The notes under the pieces are model-generated. The model saw only the letters and a list, made by a program, of their open reading frames with translations, did no database searches and was not told where the DNA came from. Both the position numbers and the translations under genes were made by a program. This document shows positions 36,339 through 46,182 of a DNA stretch of 64,000 nt, piece by piece. Position 1 is the first letter of the stretch; each line of letters begins with the position of its first letter. This stretch comes from Planctomycetota bacterium (GTDB taxonomy: Bacteria; Planctomycetota; Phycisphaerae; UBA1845; UTPLA1), in the NCBI GenBank assembly GCA_016712275.1, contig JADJRI010000017.1, positions 1 to 64,000 of the forward strand, given 5' to 3'.

Positions 36339-37780
36339 TCACATGTTCTTTGGCGCGAGTGGACGGGGAATGTTGCCGAGATTCTCGCGTCTCTTCTTGT
36401 CAGCCTGTTTTTTGGCGCTTTCGTGGGTTCGCACTTCGCCGCCGGCGCGCGGGATTTGCAGGCGATATTGACGCGCGCCCTCGGGAACGTAGACCTTCAC
36501 GACCTTATCGCTCGACAGCGCCCTCGATCGGGCCTCATCGAGCAATCGCGACATGAATATTCGCGGATTTCGCTGGTATTCCGGAAGAACCGCCGAAAAC
36601 GACTATAATCGCCGGCCGCATCCTGAATGACGCGATCGCGTTCGATTTCCGCATCCTTGATGATCGATCGAATTTCACCGGATGCCAGTCGCAGCATGTC
36701 TTCGGTTTTTTCCCTTTGCGTCGCCAGTTCCGCTCGAACTCCTTCCGCGCTCTGTTTTTCGACGCCGGGCTCGCCGGCTTCGACGGACGAAAGCCTTCGC
36801 ACCAGTGCGTACTCCGCGTCGACGGCCGCCGCTATTTGTTCATAGTCCGGACCGATTGTTGTGACCAGCAGCGTCTTCGCATCGGACTTGGCCTTGGTGA
36901 TGGCAACGGACTTGTTGTTTTGGGCGATGAACACCTGATCGAAGACTTCCTGCGTTTGCCGGGGCGGCATGATGGCTTCCAGCGCGCCGGTCTTCGACTT
37001 GCTGGCAATGACGCCGTTGTTCTCGTCGATGAACAGACCCAGCGATGTGCCATTTACTTTCATGCGATCGAGTTTGGCATTCAAGGCTTTGGCCACGGCG
37101 GTCATGAATTCCTGCTGCTTGCTGCCGCGAATGTCCAATGCGCCGAATCGGGCGGCCGTCGAAATGACGGCGTCGCGAGCCATGCTGCGCAGAATTGTGT
37201 ATTCGGGAAATGAGTCCTGCTCCGGCGAATTGATTCCCTGTCGGGGGTTCGGCATCGGCAGGACATTCGTGATGTAATCGACCACGTCGTCGATGCGGTA
37301 TTTGAAGGTCAGGTTGGCATGAAGGATATTAGCATCGCCGGTGACGAGGTAGTCATCGCGCTCGGGCGAAAGATTGTTGTACTTCTGCTGGATTTTTCCG
37401 GTCGCCTCTTCTTCGGGCGTCAGTTTCAGCATGAACTCGACGCGCAACTCCCGTTCACTCACGCGAACCGTCTGCCATTGATCGATCGGAAAAGGGAGCG
37501 ACCAGTGCCAACCGGGCATTTTCACGGCTTCCACGGTTCCCGCGCCGACAATCTGGCCAAACCTTAACACGACACCCGCTTCATCGGGTTTCACGCTGAA
37601 AAAGCCGCTCAAGAAATACAGACCGATGAGAACGAACATGACGAATTTCAAGACGCGGAAGCTCTTGCGCAGGGCATTGGCTAGCTCCGCATTGGCCGGA
37701 TCGAATTCATCCGGCGGCGGCGACGCGGCCTCGGGGCCGTGCAGATGGACATGTCTCGGATCGTGTTCGGTGCTCGACAT
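36339..37780 (-). CDS. SPFH/Band 7 protein, HflK-like (third SPFH gene of the run), frameshifted at the 3' end
   Basis: A membrane-anchored SPFH protein with a cytosolic Pro-rich start and a transmembrane segment at about residues 43-62 (VLKFVMFVLIGLYFLSGFF). The SPFH core runs from VKPDEAGVVLRFGQIVG through PGWHWSLPFPIDQW and TFKYRIDDVVDYI, followed by coiled-coil-like C-terminal helices. A missing base near 36579 shifts the frame. The other frame continues YQRNPRIFMSRLLDEARSRA and ends KVVKVYVPEGARQYRLQI plus a basic tail at 36339. Rejoined length is about 480 residues. HflK partners HflC and FtsH in membrane quality control; a scaffold role for the adjacent ABC transporter is my inference. 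Confidence 0.82.
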
Positions 37781-37786
37781 CGGTCG

Positions 37787-38736
37787 TTACTCCTTCGATC
37801 CTTCCTCGGTCATGGGAGCCGCAGACGCAGCCACCGGCTTGGCGGCAGCGGCATCGATGGCCTTGAGAACATCGAACGGCACGAACTTGTCCGCATCGAG
37901 CACCAGCGTGATCTGGCCCGATTCGAAAATGGACTCGACCGTTTCGAGCTTCTTGAGAAACGCGCTCAATTCCGGATTCTCGGCGAAAATGCGGTAATAC
38001 TTGGCGGCCTCGGCATCTCCCTGCCCGCGAAGCGACTTCGCATAAGCATCGGCCCGGGCAATGACCTTTTTGGAGATTTCCTCGGCGGTTACGCGGATTT
38101 CGGTCGCCTTGGCGTCGCCCTCGGCCGTCAATTGCTTGATGGCGGTCTGGCGATCTTCCTTCATACGGGCGAAGACATCCTTGGTGACGGACTCGGGCAG
38201 GCCCAACCGTTTGATGCCGACGCTGACAATGTCGATGCCGTATTTTTCGAATGCCAGATCTTTGACACCGGACAGGAATTCCTGCTCGATCTCATCGAGC
38301 TTCATTTCGTTGGGGTCGACATTGACCAATTCCGAAAGGGGATGCTGCCGGAGAACGAGCTGAATCTGGTTGTTCAGCATGTCGCTGGTTTTTTCGCCAG
38401 CGCCCGTCCTCGCGGCCCACCTTCTCCAGAAACTTGCGCGTCCTGAATGCGCCATGTGGCATAGGCCGTGATGACGACCGTCTTTTGATCCTGTGTGGCC
38501 GCCTGGGTAAAGACCGTCTCAAACGTGCGAAGCCGTTTGTCGAAGCGATGCACGCGATCGACCGGCCAGGGCCATTTGAAGTGCAGGCCCGGCCCCTGCG
38601 GCTGTTCGGAGATGATGCGATCGAATCGCGTCACCACCACGGTTTCGGTAAACCGAACCTGAAACGCGCACATCATGCAGCCGATGACCACGATGATCAC
38701 GAGCGCCACGATAATAGTCGGTAAGTTTCTGCCCAT
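37787..38736 (-). CDS. SPFH/Band 7 protein, HflC-like (second SPFH gene of the run), two frameshifts
   Basis: The N-terminal half has a membrane anchor (IIVALVIIVVIGCMMCAF) and the SPFH start VRFTETVVVTRFDRIISEQP with PGLHFKWPWPVDRVHRFDKR. The frame changes twice between about 38435 and 38400, each by one extra base, with FLEKVGRED in the middle frame. It continues with SDMLNNQIQLVLRQHPLSEL, DIVSVGIKRLGLPESVTKDV and the HflC-type SLRGQGDAEAAKYYRIFAEN. Rejoined length is about 315 residues, normal for HflC. It sits 6 bases before the next SPFH gene, in tight operon spacing. Confidence 0.82.
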
Positions 38737-38744
38737 GTCGATTC

Positions 38745-39956
38745 CTATTCACTCTTCTCGTTCTTGCCTTCCATCGCGGCAACCTGAGCGCCGAGAATGT
38801 CCACCGCCGCGGGCGGCTTGAGATCAATTTCGTAGATTACCTTGGATGCATCGTTCATGGCGATGACGTATTTGCGAACTTCGGTCATGGATGTCGCCAC
38901 CATGCGCAGATAGGTTCGCAGCATGTAGGTCGAAGGCGAAGCATTGAACGCTTCCATTTGTTGTGCATAACGTTCGGCGGAAGACTTTTCGGCAAACAGC
39001 CGGGAATAGGCGTTTTGCTCGGCATTCGAGACAATTTCCCGGGCCTTGCCGCCGGCGACCGATCGAAGCAGCCGTTCGACTTCCGCGGTCTTAGCTGCTT
39101 TCTGGGCGGCAACGGAGGCATCGGCGCGATCTTCTTCGACAATCGCCTTGTAGACCTGTTCCCACGTTTCGCCGCAGGCATCGATTCGCGTTTTGCCGGC
39201 TTCGCCTTCGGACTGCATGATCTTCGCGTCCTTGGTCTCGATCGCGCTGACGACATCCTGATAAGTCTGGGCGACTTCTTCGTCCTGCGGCGGGTGAATT
39301 CCGCCGAGCCCCACATAGACAATTTCGACGCCCAGTCCTTTGCCGTCGTATCCCGCGTCGTCGCAGGCCTCTTGGAGTTGTTTGCGAATTGTGTCCGCCG
39401 CCATGATGCCGCCGCGGCCGAGCAGGTCATTGATGTCCGCCGATGCGGCGTAGCGCGTCAATTCGCGATAGGCCAGCGATTCGATGATTCCCTGAATGTC
39501 GGCCGACTGCATCTCGAACCGGATCACCTCGGCGTCGCTGTTGTGCTTCACCTGCCACTGGACCGGCATGTTCACGCTCAGCAGGTTGACGGGGACTTTT
39601 GAATCCGTCGAAGCGGCCCGATCAGCGACGAGCAGTTTGTATTCCTGCTCGTAGTGCTTTTTGGTCCACAGGATGGGAACCCGCTCCTCCATGTTGGGGT
39701 TCCGATCGATTTCGTCGTCCCTCTCGGTGTGTTTGTATCCGAGAACCATGCGTTGAATGCGCTCGACCGGAATGATCGTGGCGCGGTCAATCGGCCAGGG
39801 CCAGGTGATGTGCAATCCCGGCTTGGCGGTCGTTTCGCTGACGGTGCCGAAATGGGTCATGACGGCCTGGTGGCCCGGTGGCACGACGACGAAGCAGGTG
39901 AGAATCATCAGGATCGCGGCTTGGGCGAGAAGTAGATACGGAATCTGCTTTCGCAT
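38745..39956 (-). CDS. SPFH/Band 7 protein, HflK-related (first SPFH gene of the run)
   Basis: An intact protein of 403 residues with an N-terminal anchor (IPYLLLAQAAILMILTCFVVV). The SPFH domain starts VPPGHQAVMTHFGTVSETTA, with PGLHITWPWPIDRATIIPVE and SVNMPVQWQVKHNSDAEVI. An alpha-helical tail follows with many Ala/Glu/Lys residues (VAAQKAAKTAEVERLLRSVA), typical of oligomerising SPFH coiled coils. It differs clearly from the other two SPFH proteins nearby and is not a recent duplicate. Eight bases separate it from the HflC-like gene. Confidence 0.85.
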   Translation of the reverse strand: MRKQIPYLLLAQAAILMILTCFVVVPPGHQAVMTHFGTVSETTAKPGLHITWPWPIDRATIIPVERIQRMVLGYKHTERDDEIDRNPNMEERVPILWTKKHYEQEYKLLVADRAASTDSKVPVNLLSVNMPVQWQVKHNSDAEVIRFEMQSADIQGIIESLAYRELTRYAASADINDLLGRGGIMAADTIRKQLQEACDDAGYDGKGLGVEIVYVGLGGIHPPQDEEVAQTYQDVVSAIETKDAKIMQSEGEAGKTRIDACGETWEQVYKAIVEEDRADASVAAQKAAKTAEVERLLRSVAGGKAREIVSNAEQNAYSRLFAEKSSAERYAQQMEAFNASPSTYMLRTYLRMVATSMTEVRKYVIAMNDASKVIYEIDLKPPAAVDILGAQVAAMEGKNEKSE

Positions 39957-39968
39957 GAGACTATAGGC

Positions 39969-40874
39969 TCAAGTTTCGCTGACCTTGAATCCGAATTGAT
40001 AATCAATCGATTTGGCGACGCTCTGCAGAATGCCACCCGGCTCACTGAACATTCCGAGCAGGCGGCTGTCATAAAAAGCGCGATGCTCTGTCCCTTCGAC
40101 GCGCGGACGATAGAAATCGAAGATGTAGTTGATGATGGACTCGATCGCCAATACCACGAGCAAGCCGCCCAGAATCAGTCCGAGCACCTCGTCCGAGCCG
40201 GCAAGTCCGGAGATTTCGCACAGCAGCGCGATGGATGTGCCGAGGCATGCGGCACTGAGGCCGAACATGAAATTGCCGCCGGCCCGCAGGGCGTTCCATT
40301 GTGCCACCCGGCTCATGCCAAGGGCATAGCGGGAGATCATGAAGGCGACAAATGCAAAGCCACCCGTAAAGAAAAGAATGACTTCCGCGTGCTGAATCTC
40401 TTTGATCGTGGACGCTTCGGCCAGCGGAGGAAATTGCCAGCCGGTCGGAAAAATTGAGAAGCCGGCCAGCAAGAGCAGCGCTGCAATCGTCAATGCGACA
40501 ACGGGAATCAGGAATTTTTGAATGGATCGCAGGCGGCGGCCCATCGAAAGGGCCTCCATTTGATCGAGGTCTTCCTCGTCGAAAATGGTTTGGGCACCGC
40601 CGAGCTTGTCCTGTCGGAGGCGTTCGAGTTCCGCCACTTCGAGTTGTTCTTCGGAGAGAAGTCGTTGCTGGTGAAGCTGGATGAAGCACAGCTTCCAGAT
40701 GCCGGTGACGCCGAACGCGAGGAACGACGTGGCCCAGAGCGCGCTGCTGCTGCTGGAGCTCCAGATCGAGAGCCAGGCCAGCAATAAGGCAAATACAAAG
40801 CTGACCGACGCGCCGAGAATGGCGACCCATTCGCCGCGTCGATCAATGCCGGATACCGATTTTTTCGTACTCAT
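39969..40874 (-). CDS. Multi-pass membrane protein heading the SPFH-ABC operon, unknown function
   Basis: A 301-residue protein with two N-terminal hydrophobic segments (about residues 17-58). A charged cytosolic stretch follows (QQRLLSEEQLEVAELERLRQ), then four or so further membrane segments (about 118-140, 165-185, 205-245) and a conserved-looking end, GILQSVAKSIDYQFGFKVSE. I do not recognise a named family. It is 12 bases upstream of the first SPFH gene, so it is translated with them and is probably their membrane partner (inference). Confidence 0.65.
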   Translation of the reverse strand: MSTKKSVSGIDRRGEWVAILGASVSFVFALLLAWLSIWSSSSSSALWATSFLAFGVTGIWKLCFIQLHQQRLLSEEQLEVAELERLRQDKLGGAQTIFDEEDLDQMEALSMGRRLRSIQKFLIPVVALTIAALLLLAGFSIFPTGWQFPPLAEASTIKEIQHAEVILFFTGGFAFVAFMISRYALGMSRVAQWNALRAGGNFMFGLSAACLGTSIALLCEISGLAGSDEVLGLILGGLLVVLAIESIINYIFDFYRPRVEGTEHRAFYDSRLLGMFSEPGGILQSVAKSIDYQFGFKVSET

Positions 40875-41331
40875 GCAGTTCTCTAAATGAATCCGAATTT
40901 GCGCCCGCGCGCCGAAGGCGCGTTCACACGAGATTTTCCGATCGGAAGCCGCGCCATTGTAGGTCTTGTCGCCCGGATGCCAAGTCCCGACCGGGTTTTA
41001 CCTGCAATGGAGCAATGAGCGTCGGCTCGCGCCGACTGCAACCCTGCTTGCATAGCGACAACGTCCACATAACTAAAATTGAACCAGATTCCCGGCGGCG
41101 GCCGGTTTCCGGCGTGGGTCGCACGAACTAGATCCGAAGCCCCGTGCGACTTGAGCACCCCGGCGGTCCATCGTAACATCTCTTTCCAAAGACCGCCGAA
41201 AGATCGGTAGGAATAGTTTTTGGCGACATCGGCGACCCATTCTTACGCGCGATCGTAGAAAGTTCAGATCGCGCTCTGGCCCCGGTCGATGCAGCGTCCC
41301 ACCTTCAGTCATTATTGCGTATGGTTAGTCC
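40875..41331. other. Divergent intergenic region upstream of the SPFH-ABC operon and of an ABC-2 permease gene
   Basis: No supported gene. The region must hold start signals for both the minus-strand seven-gene run and the plus-strand permease, but I find no promoter with both boxes well matched and well spaced. Short Arg-rich open frames here are shadows. Confidence 0.4.
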
Positions 41332-42531
41332 ATGAATCAGCTTTGGGCAATTGCTAAAAACACATTTCTGCAGTCGATTCGCCAGCCGGTGTATGGCATT
41401 ATCGTGCTTGTCACACTTGGCGGCATTGCCCTTGCGCCATCCATGACGGGCTGGACCCTCGATGACGACAACAAAATGCTGCGGGACGTCGGATTGTCTA
41501 CGCTGCTCATTCAGGGTTTGTTCCTGGCCTGTTTTGTCGCATCCGGAATTCTGGACTCCGAAATCGAGGACAAGACCGTCCTTACGGTGGTTGCCAAGCC
41601 CATCAGCAGGCCGGTGTTCATTTTCGGGAAATATGTCGGACTCTTCGGCGCTCTGCTCTCGGCACACTATTTGGCGCTTGTCGCATTTCTGATGTCGATG
41701 CGACACGGCGTGCTGCAAACCGCCGCGGAATCTTCGGATGTCACCGTACTGATTCTCGGTCCGGGGGTCATGGTCTTGTGCATGATCTTTGCCGGTGTAC
41801 TTAATTTTGTGTATGGCTGGCGGTTTCTGCCCGCGATGTTCACGCTCGCACTGCCCGCGCTGACCATCGGGGGCATCATTTTGCTGGTTGTCGATCGCGA
41901 TTTTAAGTTCGCGGTGTACGAAACGACCCAGGACATCGGAATCATTCCGCAGGCGGCTGTGCAGCCGGGCGTCTTGAAGGACATCGTGACGCTGCGCGGG
42001 CGGGACAATGAAATGGCCTTTGCCGGTCATGAGGGCCAGCTCGTCCGGTCCAATTGGAAGGGTCCCATCAGCGATGAGGATCGTGCCTACCTGCTGACAG
42101 TGGTGGACGATGTGCAGTGGCGAAAGAACATCAATTTCCTCACGAAATCGACGCGAAAGGTTGAGGGATTCGAGGTGATCAAGGCATCGGCCCTGATTCT
42201 GGGGGCGATCGCCATGATGGGCGCGACGGCGCTGGCGGCGGCCACGCGGTTTTCCGTCGTGCCGACTTTTTTGATTAATATGATCATCGTGATGGTGGGG
42301 CTCTCCTCCGATCAGTTGATCAAGACACAGGCGGAAAATGGCGCAAAATGGGCCGAGTACCTGTATCCTCTGGTTCCAAACTTTCAGTTTTTCTGGATGA
42401 TTGATGCTCTGGAGGAAAGCCGCCTGATTCCGCTTGGCTACATCGCAAACTCGCTCGGCTATGCCGCGCTATTTGTTGTTGCGCTCCTGCTGCTCGCGAT
42501 GTCGCTCTTCGAAACGCGCGAAGTGGGATAG
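41332..42531 (+). CDS. ABC-2 type permease subunit (GldF/NosY-like), divergent to the SPFH-ABC operon
   Basis: A 399-residue membrane protein. It opens with the ABC-2 permease coupling helix MNQLWAIAKNTFLQSIRQPV and contains the GILDSEIEDKTVLTVVAKPISRPVFIFGKY motif, shown here in parts as EIEDKTVLTVVAKPISRP. Membrane segments lie at about residues 20-40, 60-80, 100-120, 140-185, 285-330 and 370-395, with an extracytoplasmic segment of about 90 residues before the last pairs. It has no ATPase of its own next to it and may use the one at 35142 (inference). It resembles the larger permease in its N-terminal half. Confidence 0.78.
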   Translation: MNQLWAIAKNTFLQSIRQPVYGIIVLVTLGGIALAPSMTGWTLDDDNKMLRDVGLSTLLIQGLFLACFVASGILDSEIEDKTVLTVVAKPISRPVFIFGKYVGLFGALLSAHYLALVAFLMSMRHGVLQTAAESSDVTVLILGPGVMVLCMIFAGVLNFVYGWRFLPAMFTLALPALTIGGIILLVVDRDFKFAVYETTQDIGIIPQAAVQPGVLKDIVTLRGRDNEMAFAGHEGQLVRSNWKGPISDEDRAYLLTVVDDVQWRKNINFLTKSTRKVEGFEVIKASALILGAIAMMGATALAAATRFSVVPTFLINMIIVMVGLSSDQLIKTQAENGAKWAEYLYPLVPNFQFFWMIDALEESRLIPLGYIANSLGYAALFVVALLLLAMSLFETREVG

Positions 42532-42691
42532 GCTGGGCGTCGGTGATGGAATGGATGGTTAAGGCCGGACGCAAGTGCGTCATGCGGCGAATTGGTGATA
42601 GAATCCGGCAGGCACGAATAGTTTTGTTGGAAAAAAAGAATGGGTGATTCGGGCGATTGCAATGGCCCGCGAATTTTACGAGTAATCGACA

Positions 42692-44827
42692 ATGGCACAT
42701 CAAATTCTCGGAATTACAAAATCGGAAGTTCTGCACCATGCCCACAAACATGATCACGGGCATGGTCACGATCATCACGATCACAGCCATTTTCACGAAC
42801 ATGCGGCCGCATCGATTGAAACCAAGACGGCCAATTTCTGGCTGTTTGTTACGCTGCTTGGCGGCATTCTCATTGTCACCAGCTACATCGTTCAGCTCGT
42901 CAGTCCGGTGATCGAAAACGACCGGCATATTGCAAAGCCGATATTCGATCGGCTTGCTTGGCTGTTTTGGGATCGCCAGTATGCGCCCACGTTTCTTTAT
43001 GAATTCCACATGGATCTGGCCGCAGCCGTCGGCGCGTTGCTTTTGGCCACGCGAATACTCTGGCATGCGCTCAAGAATATTCTCACCGGCCACATGCACA
43101 TGGACGAGCTGGTCGCGCTGGCGATTGTGGCCGCCATTGCCACGCACGACTATCGCGCCGCCGGTGTCATTGGTTTTTTCCTGCTGCTTTCTGAGCTGGT
43201 CGAAACCCGAACCGCCATCGGCGCCCGTGCCAGCATTGAAGAATTGATCAAGCTCACGCCCAAGACCGCACGCCTCGTCGTGAACGGAGCCGAGCGCGAA
43301 GTTCAGGCCACGTCTCTGGAAAAAGGGCAGGTGGTTCGTGTTCGACCCGGCGACAACATTCCCGCCGACGGCCGCGTTATTCGCGGCGATTCGACCGTGA
43401 ATCAGGCGAACATCACCGGCGAGTCGCTTCCGGTCGACAAGCGCAACGGGGACCCGGTCTTCAGTGGCACGTCGAATCTCACCGGTGTGCTTGAAGTCGA
43501 GGTCACCAAGGTGGGCGGCGAAACCACGTTGGGACAGGTGCAGGATTTGATTCTTCAGGCCGAGCGCACCCGCATTCCCATCATGCGACTGATCGATCAA
43601 TATGTCGTGTGGTATACGCCAATCGTGCTCATGCTGGCCGCGCTCGTTCTGTTCTTTACCATGGACGACAACGGCATTCGCCGCGCGATTACCATGCTCG
43701 TCGCCAGTTGCCCTTGCGCACTCATCATGGCGACGCCCACGGCGATGGTGGCCGGTCTAAGCTGCGCGGCGCGCCTGGGGATTCTCATCAAGGATGTGTC
43801 GCATCTCGAAAGCGCCGGCCGTCTTACGGCGGTCATCTTTGATAAAACCGGCACCCTCACCACGGGCGAATTGTCCGTCACGCGGCTGATTCCCGCGCCC
43901 GGCGCCGACGGCGCCGAGTTGTTGGCGCTGGCCGCCGCCGCCGAGCAGAACAGCAACCACCCCGCCGCGAAGGCGATCATGAATGTCGCCCGCGAGGCGA
44001 ACATCACCATCGCGCAGCATGCGAAATTCGAGGAGGTGCCCGGCAAGGGCGTCATCGCGGAGGTGAATGGCCACCGCGTTTTCGTGGGCCGTCAGACTTT
44101 CCTTAGCGAGCAGGGTGTCGATACATCGTCACTCAATGATGCGATCGCGCAGACCGAGGGCATGAGCCAGCTCTTTGTCGCGAAGGGAAATCAAATCCTC
44201 GGCATGGTCGGCCTCGAAGACCGCACCCGCCCCGCCGCCCGCCAGGCGGTTGAGGATTTGCGCGATGCCGGCGTGCGCCGCGTCGCGATGCTCACCGGCG
44301 ACCGGGCGGCCGTCGCCAAACGCGTCGCCGCGGAAATGGGCTGCACGGAATACAAGGCGGATTGTTTGCCACAGGAAAAGCTCGATCTCGTCGAACAGAT
44401 GCGCAAGCAGGGCCATCGCGTGATGGTGGTCGGCGACGGCGTGAACGACGCGCCCGCACTGGCCGCAGGCGATCTGGGCATGGCGATGGGGGCGGCCGGC
44501 AGCGATGTGGCGATCAAGTCGGCGTCGATCGCCCTGCTGAACAACGATTTGACGCGCATTCCGTTTCTTGTGCGCCTTTCGCGGGCGACGCGCCGCGTTG
44601 TGGTGCAGAATCTGGTCTTTGGCGTGCTGTTCGTTGTCACCGTGATGGCACTTGGTGCCTTCGACATCATTCCGCCCACCGTGGCGGCGTTCCTTCACTT
44701 GATGTCCAGCTTCGTGGTTGTGTTTAATTCCGCGAGGCTGGTGCGGTTCGGCGAAGACAAGCTGACGCATGAGCAGGTGGTTGCCACGGATCGGGCATCG
44801 AGCATGACCGCTGCGCCGGCGAATTGA
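42692..44827 (+). CDS. P1B-type heavy-metal translocating ATPase with His-rich N-terminus
   Basis: A 711-residue pump. There is no CxxC metal domain. Instead the N-terminus is a His-rich tail (HHAHKHDHGHGHDHHDHSHF). The P-type hallmarks are all present: actuator ANITGESLPVDKRNG, membrane metal site CPC (340-342) in VASCPCALIMATPTAMV, phosphorylated Asp384 in FDKTGTLTTGE, the HP locus NSNHPAAKAI, and MVVGDGVNDAPALA. The last membrane helix reads HLMSSFVVVFNSARL, which resembles the copper-type (MxxSS) more than the zinc/cadmium type (ADxG), so metal specificity is uncertain. It may serve metal balance together with the RND system 20 kb upstream. Confidence 0.88.
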   Translation: MAHQILGITKSEVLHHAHKHDHGHGHDHHDHSHFHEHAAASIETKTANFWLFVTLLGGILIVTSYIVQLVSPVIENDRHIAKPIFDRLAWLFWDRQYAPTFLYEFHMDLAAAVGALLLATRILWHALKNILTGHMHMDELVALAIVAAIATHDYRAAGVIGFFLLLSELVETRTAIGARASIEELIKLTPKTARLVVNGAEREVQATSLEKGQVVRVRPGDNIPADGRVIRGDSTVNQANITGESLPVDKRNGDPVFSGTSNLTGVLEVEVTKVGGETTLGQVQDLILQAERTRIPIMRLIDQYVVWYTPIVLMLAALVLFFTMDDNGIRRAITMLVASCPCALIMATPTAMVAGLSCAARLGILIKDVSHLESAGRLTAVIFDKTGTLTTGELSVTRLIPAPGADGAELLALAAAAEQNSNHPAAKAIMNVAREANITIAQHAKFEEVPGKGVIAEVNGHRVFVGRQTFLSEQGVDTSSLNDAIAQTEGMSQLFVAKGNQILGMVGLEDRTRPAARQAVEDLRDAGVRRVAMLTGDRAAVAKRVAAEMGCTEYKADCLPQEKLDLVEQMRKQGHRVMVVGDGVNDAPALAAGDLGMAMGAAGSDVAIKSASIALLNNDLTRIPFLVRLSRATRRVVVQNLVFGVLFVVTVMALGAFDIIPPTVAAFLHLMSSFVVVFNSARLVRFGEDKLTHEQVVATDRASSMTAAPAN

Positions 44828-44831
44828 CGCA

Positions 44832-46182
44832 CTATGACGCCTTTTTCGTCTTTTGCTTCAGCCAGCCGATCACGGCTTCCGCGACGGCGTCGCTGTGCTC
44901 GCCGCCGTTGTTGCCGGTGAGATAGCTATCTTCCATGTCCTCCGCTGCGTTGAGGCCGTGGTCGATGCCTTCGAGCACGCGAAACTCCGCGGCACCTTTG
45001 TGTTTCGCGTTCACGGTGTCGACGATGAGTTCGCAGTCCCGTCGATTTGCCTGAAAATCGGCGCGTTGCCCCACATGCTCAGCACCGGCACGCTCACCCG
45101 GCCCCAGGTGGCCTGCAGGTCCTGCCTGGTGATGTCCTGATAGTAGTGGAGCGGCATGCCCAGCATGTTGTCGGCGGACGGGAAGATGCCTGCTTGAATG
45201 GCCGCCAATTCGGGAAAGTCCTTGACGACTTCAGCCGGTTTCGAGCCGGGTTTCGAGCACTGTTTCAAGAATCCTTCGAGCGACTTGGCCCGCTTGTCGA
45301 TTTCGCCGGATTCGACGGTTTCCAAGTCCCACATGCGCCTCATCATCTCCGGTATGCACTGGTGCCACGGCCGGACAACCGTGCAGCCGTACGTCACCAC
45401 CCCTTTGAGTGGCGATCCCTCGGCCACCGTGGGTGTCAGGGCGCTGCCGAGGCCCATCGAGAGCAGGTAGACTTGGCCAGCATCTACGAATTCATATTGC
45501 CCCAGCCGCTTGATGGCATTGCGGAAGGATTCCACGTCCATCGCATAATCGGTCTTGAGCGGATCATCGCCCTCGCTGTCGCCGACGGCCGCGCGGTCCA
45601 CACGCATGGTCACATAGCCCGCCTTGGTCAGCGAGGCGATCAGCAGTTTGTACGGGTGTTGCGACAGTTGCGGTGGAAACTCCATGGGCTGCGGCAGCGG
45701 GCTGGGCATGAATAGGACGGCCGCGTGTTTGCCTTCGCCCTTTGGTCTGGTGATGTAGATGCGGAGTTTCAGACCCTTTACCGACACGTGGTCGTAAATA
45801 ACATCGTATTCTCGGATGTTTCCTTGGGACGTGGTTCGAATGTCAGATTCTTGGTCAGCGTTTCCTCATCGCGTTCGATCGTGAATGTGACGGTGTCGCC
45901 GCCATAAAACTTTCGCATGTAATTCATAAAGTCCGGCATGTCGCGAACGTCGTGTTCGTTGATCTTCACAATTCGATCGCCCGCTTTGAGGCCCGCCTCT
46001 TCGGCCGGCATCGCCGGCAGCACACCGCCCAGCAGCACTCCCTTGCCGGAGCCGGGCGCGGGCTGAATTCCCATCATGCCGCGCCGCCGCAGCTCATCCG
46101 CTTGGACGCTTCCCGCAAACAACACGAGCAGGAATGTAAAAGTCATGAGTGGAAGCGTTCGGCGCGCAATGCTGCATTTCAT
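44832..46182 (-). CDS. Exported PDZ domain fused to an alpha/beta hydrolase, two frameshifts
   Basis: Three successive frames rejoin to one protein of about 450 residues. It has a signal peptide (LPLMTFTFLLVLFAGSVQADE), a PDZ domain (MGIQPAPGSGKGVLLGGVLP, AEEAGLKAGDRIVKINEHDV) and, after a join near 45807, VIYDHVSVKGLKLRIYITRP, the start of a serine-hydrolase domain. That domain includes YVTMRVDRAAVGDSEGDD and a GLGSAL nucleophile-elbow-like segment, LSMGLGSAL. After a second join near 45060 the end is CELIVDTVNAKHKGAAEFRV with the catalytic-His region GIDHGLN. Whether the elbow is active is unsure (GxSxG is not strict: LSMGLG). A secreted esterase or peptidase-like role is inferred. Confidence 0.7.

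Noticed and set aside
31497..40874. Reading the SPFH genes as the ordinary hflK-hflC pair only
   Set aside because: There are three clearly different SPFH proteins with an extra membrane partner and ABC genes in the same run, so the plain FtsH-control pair does not explain the locus.
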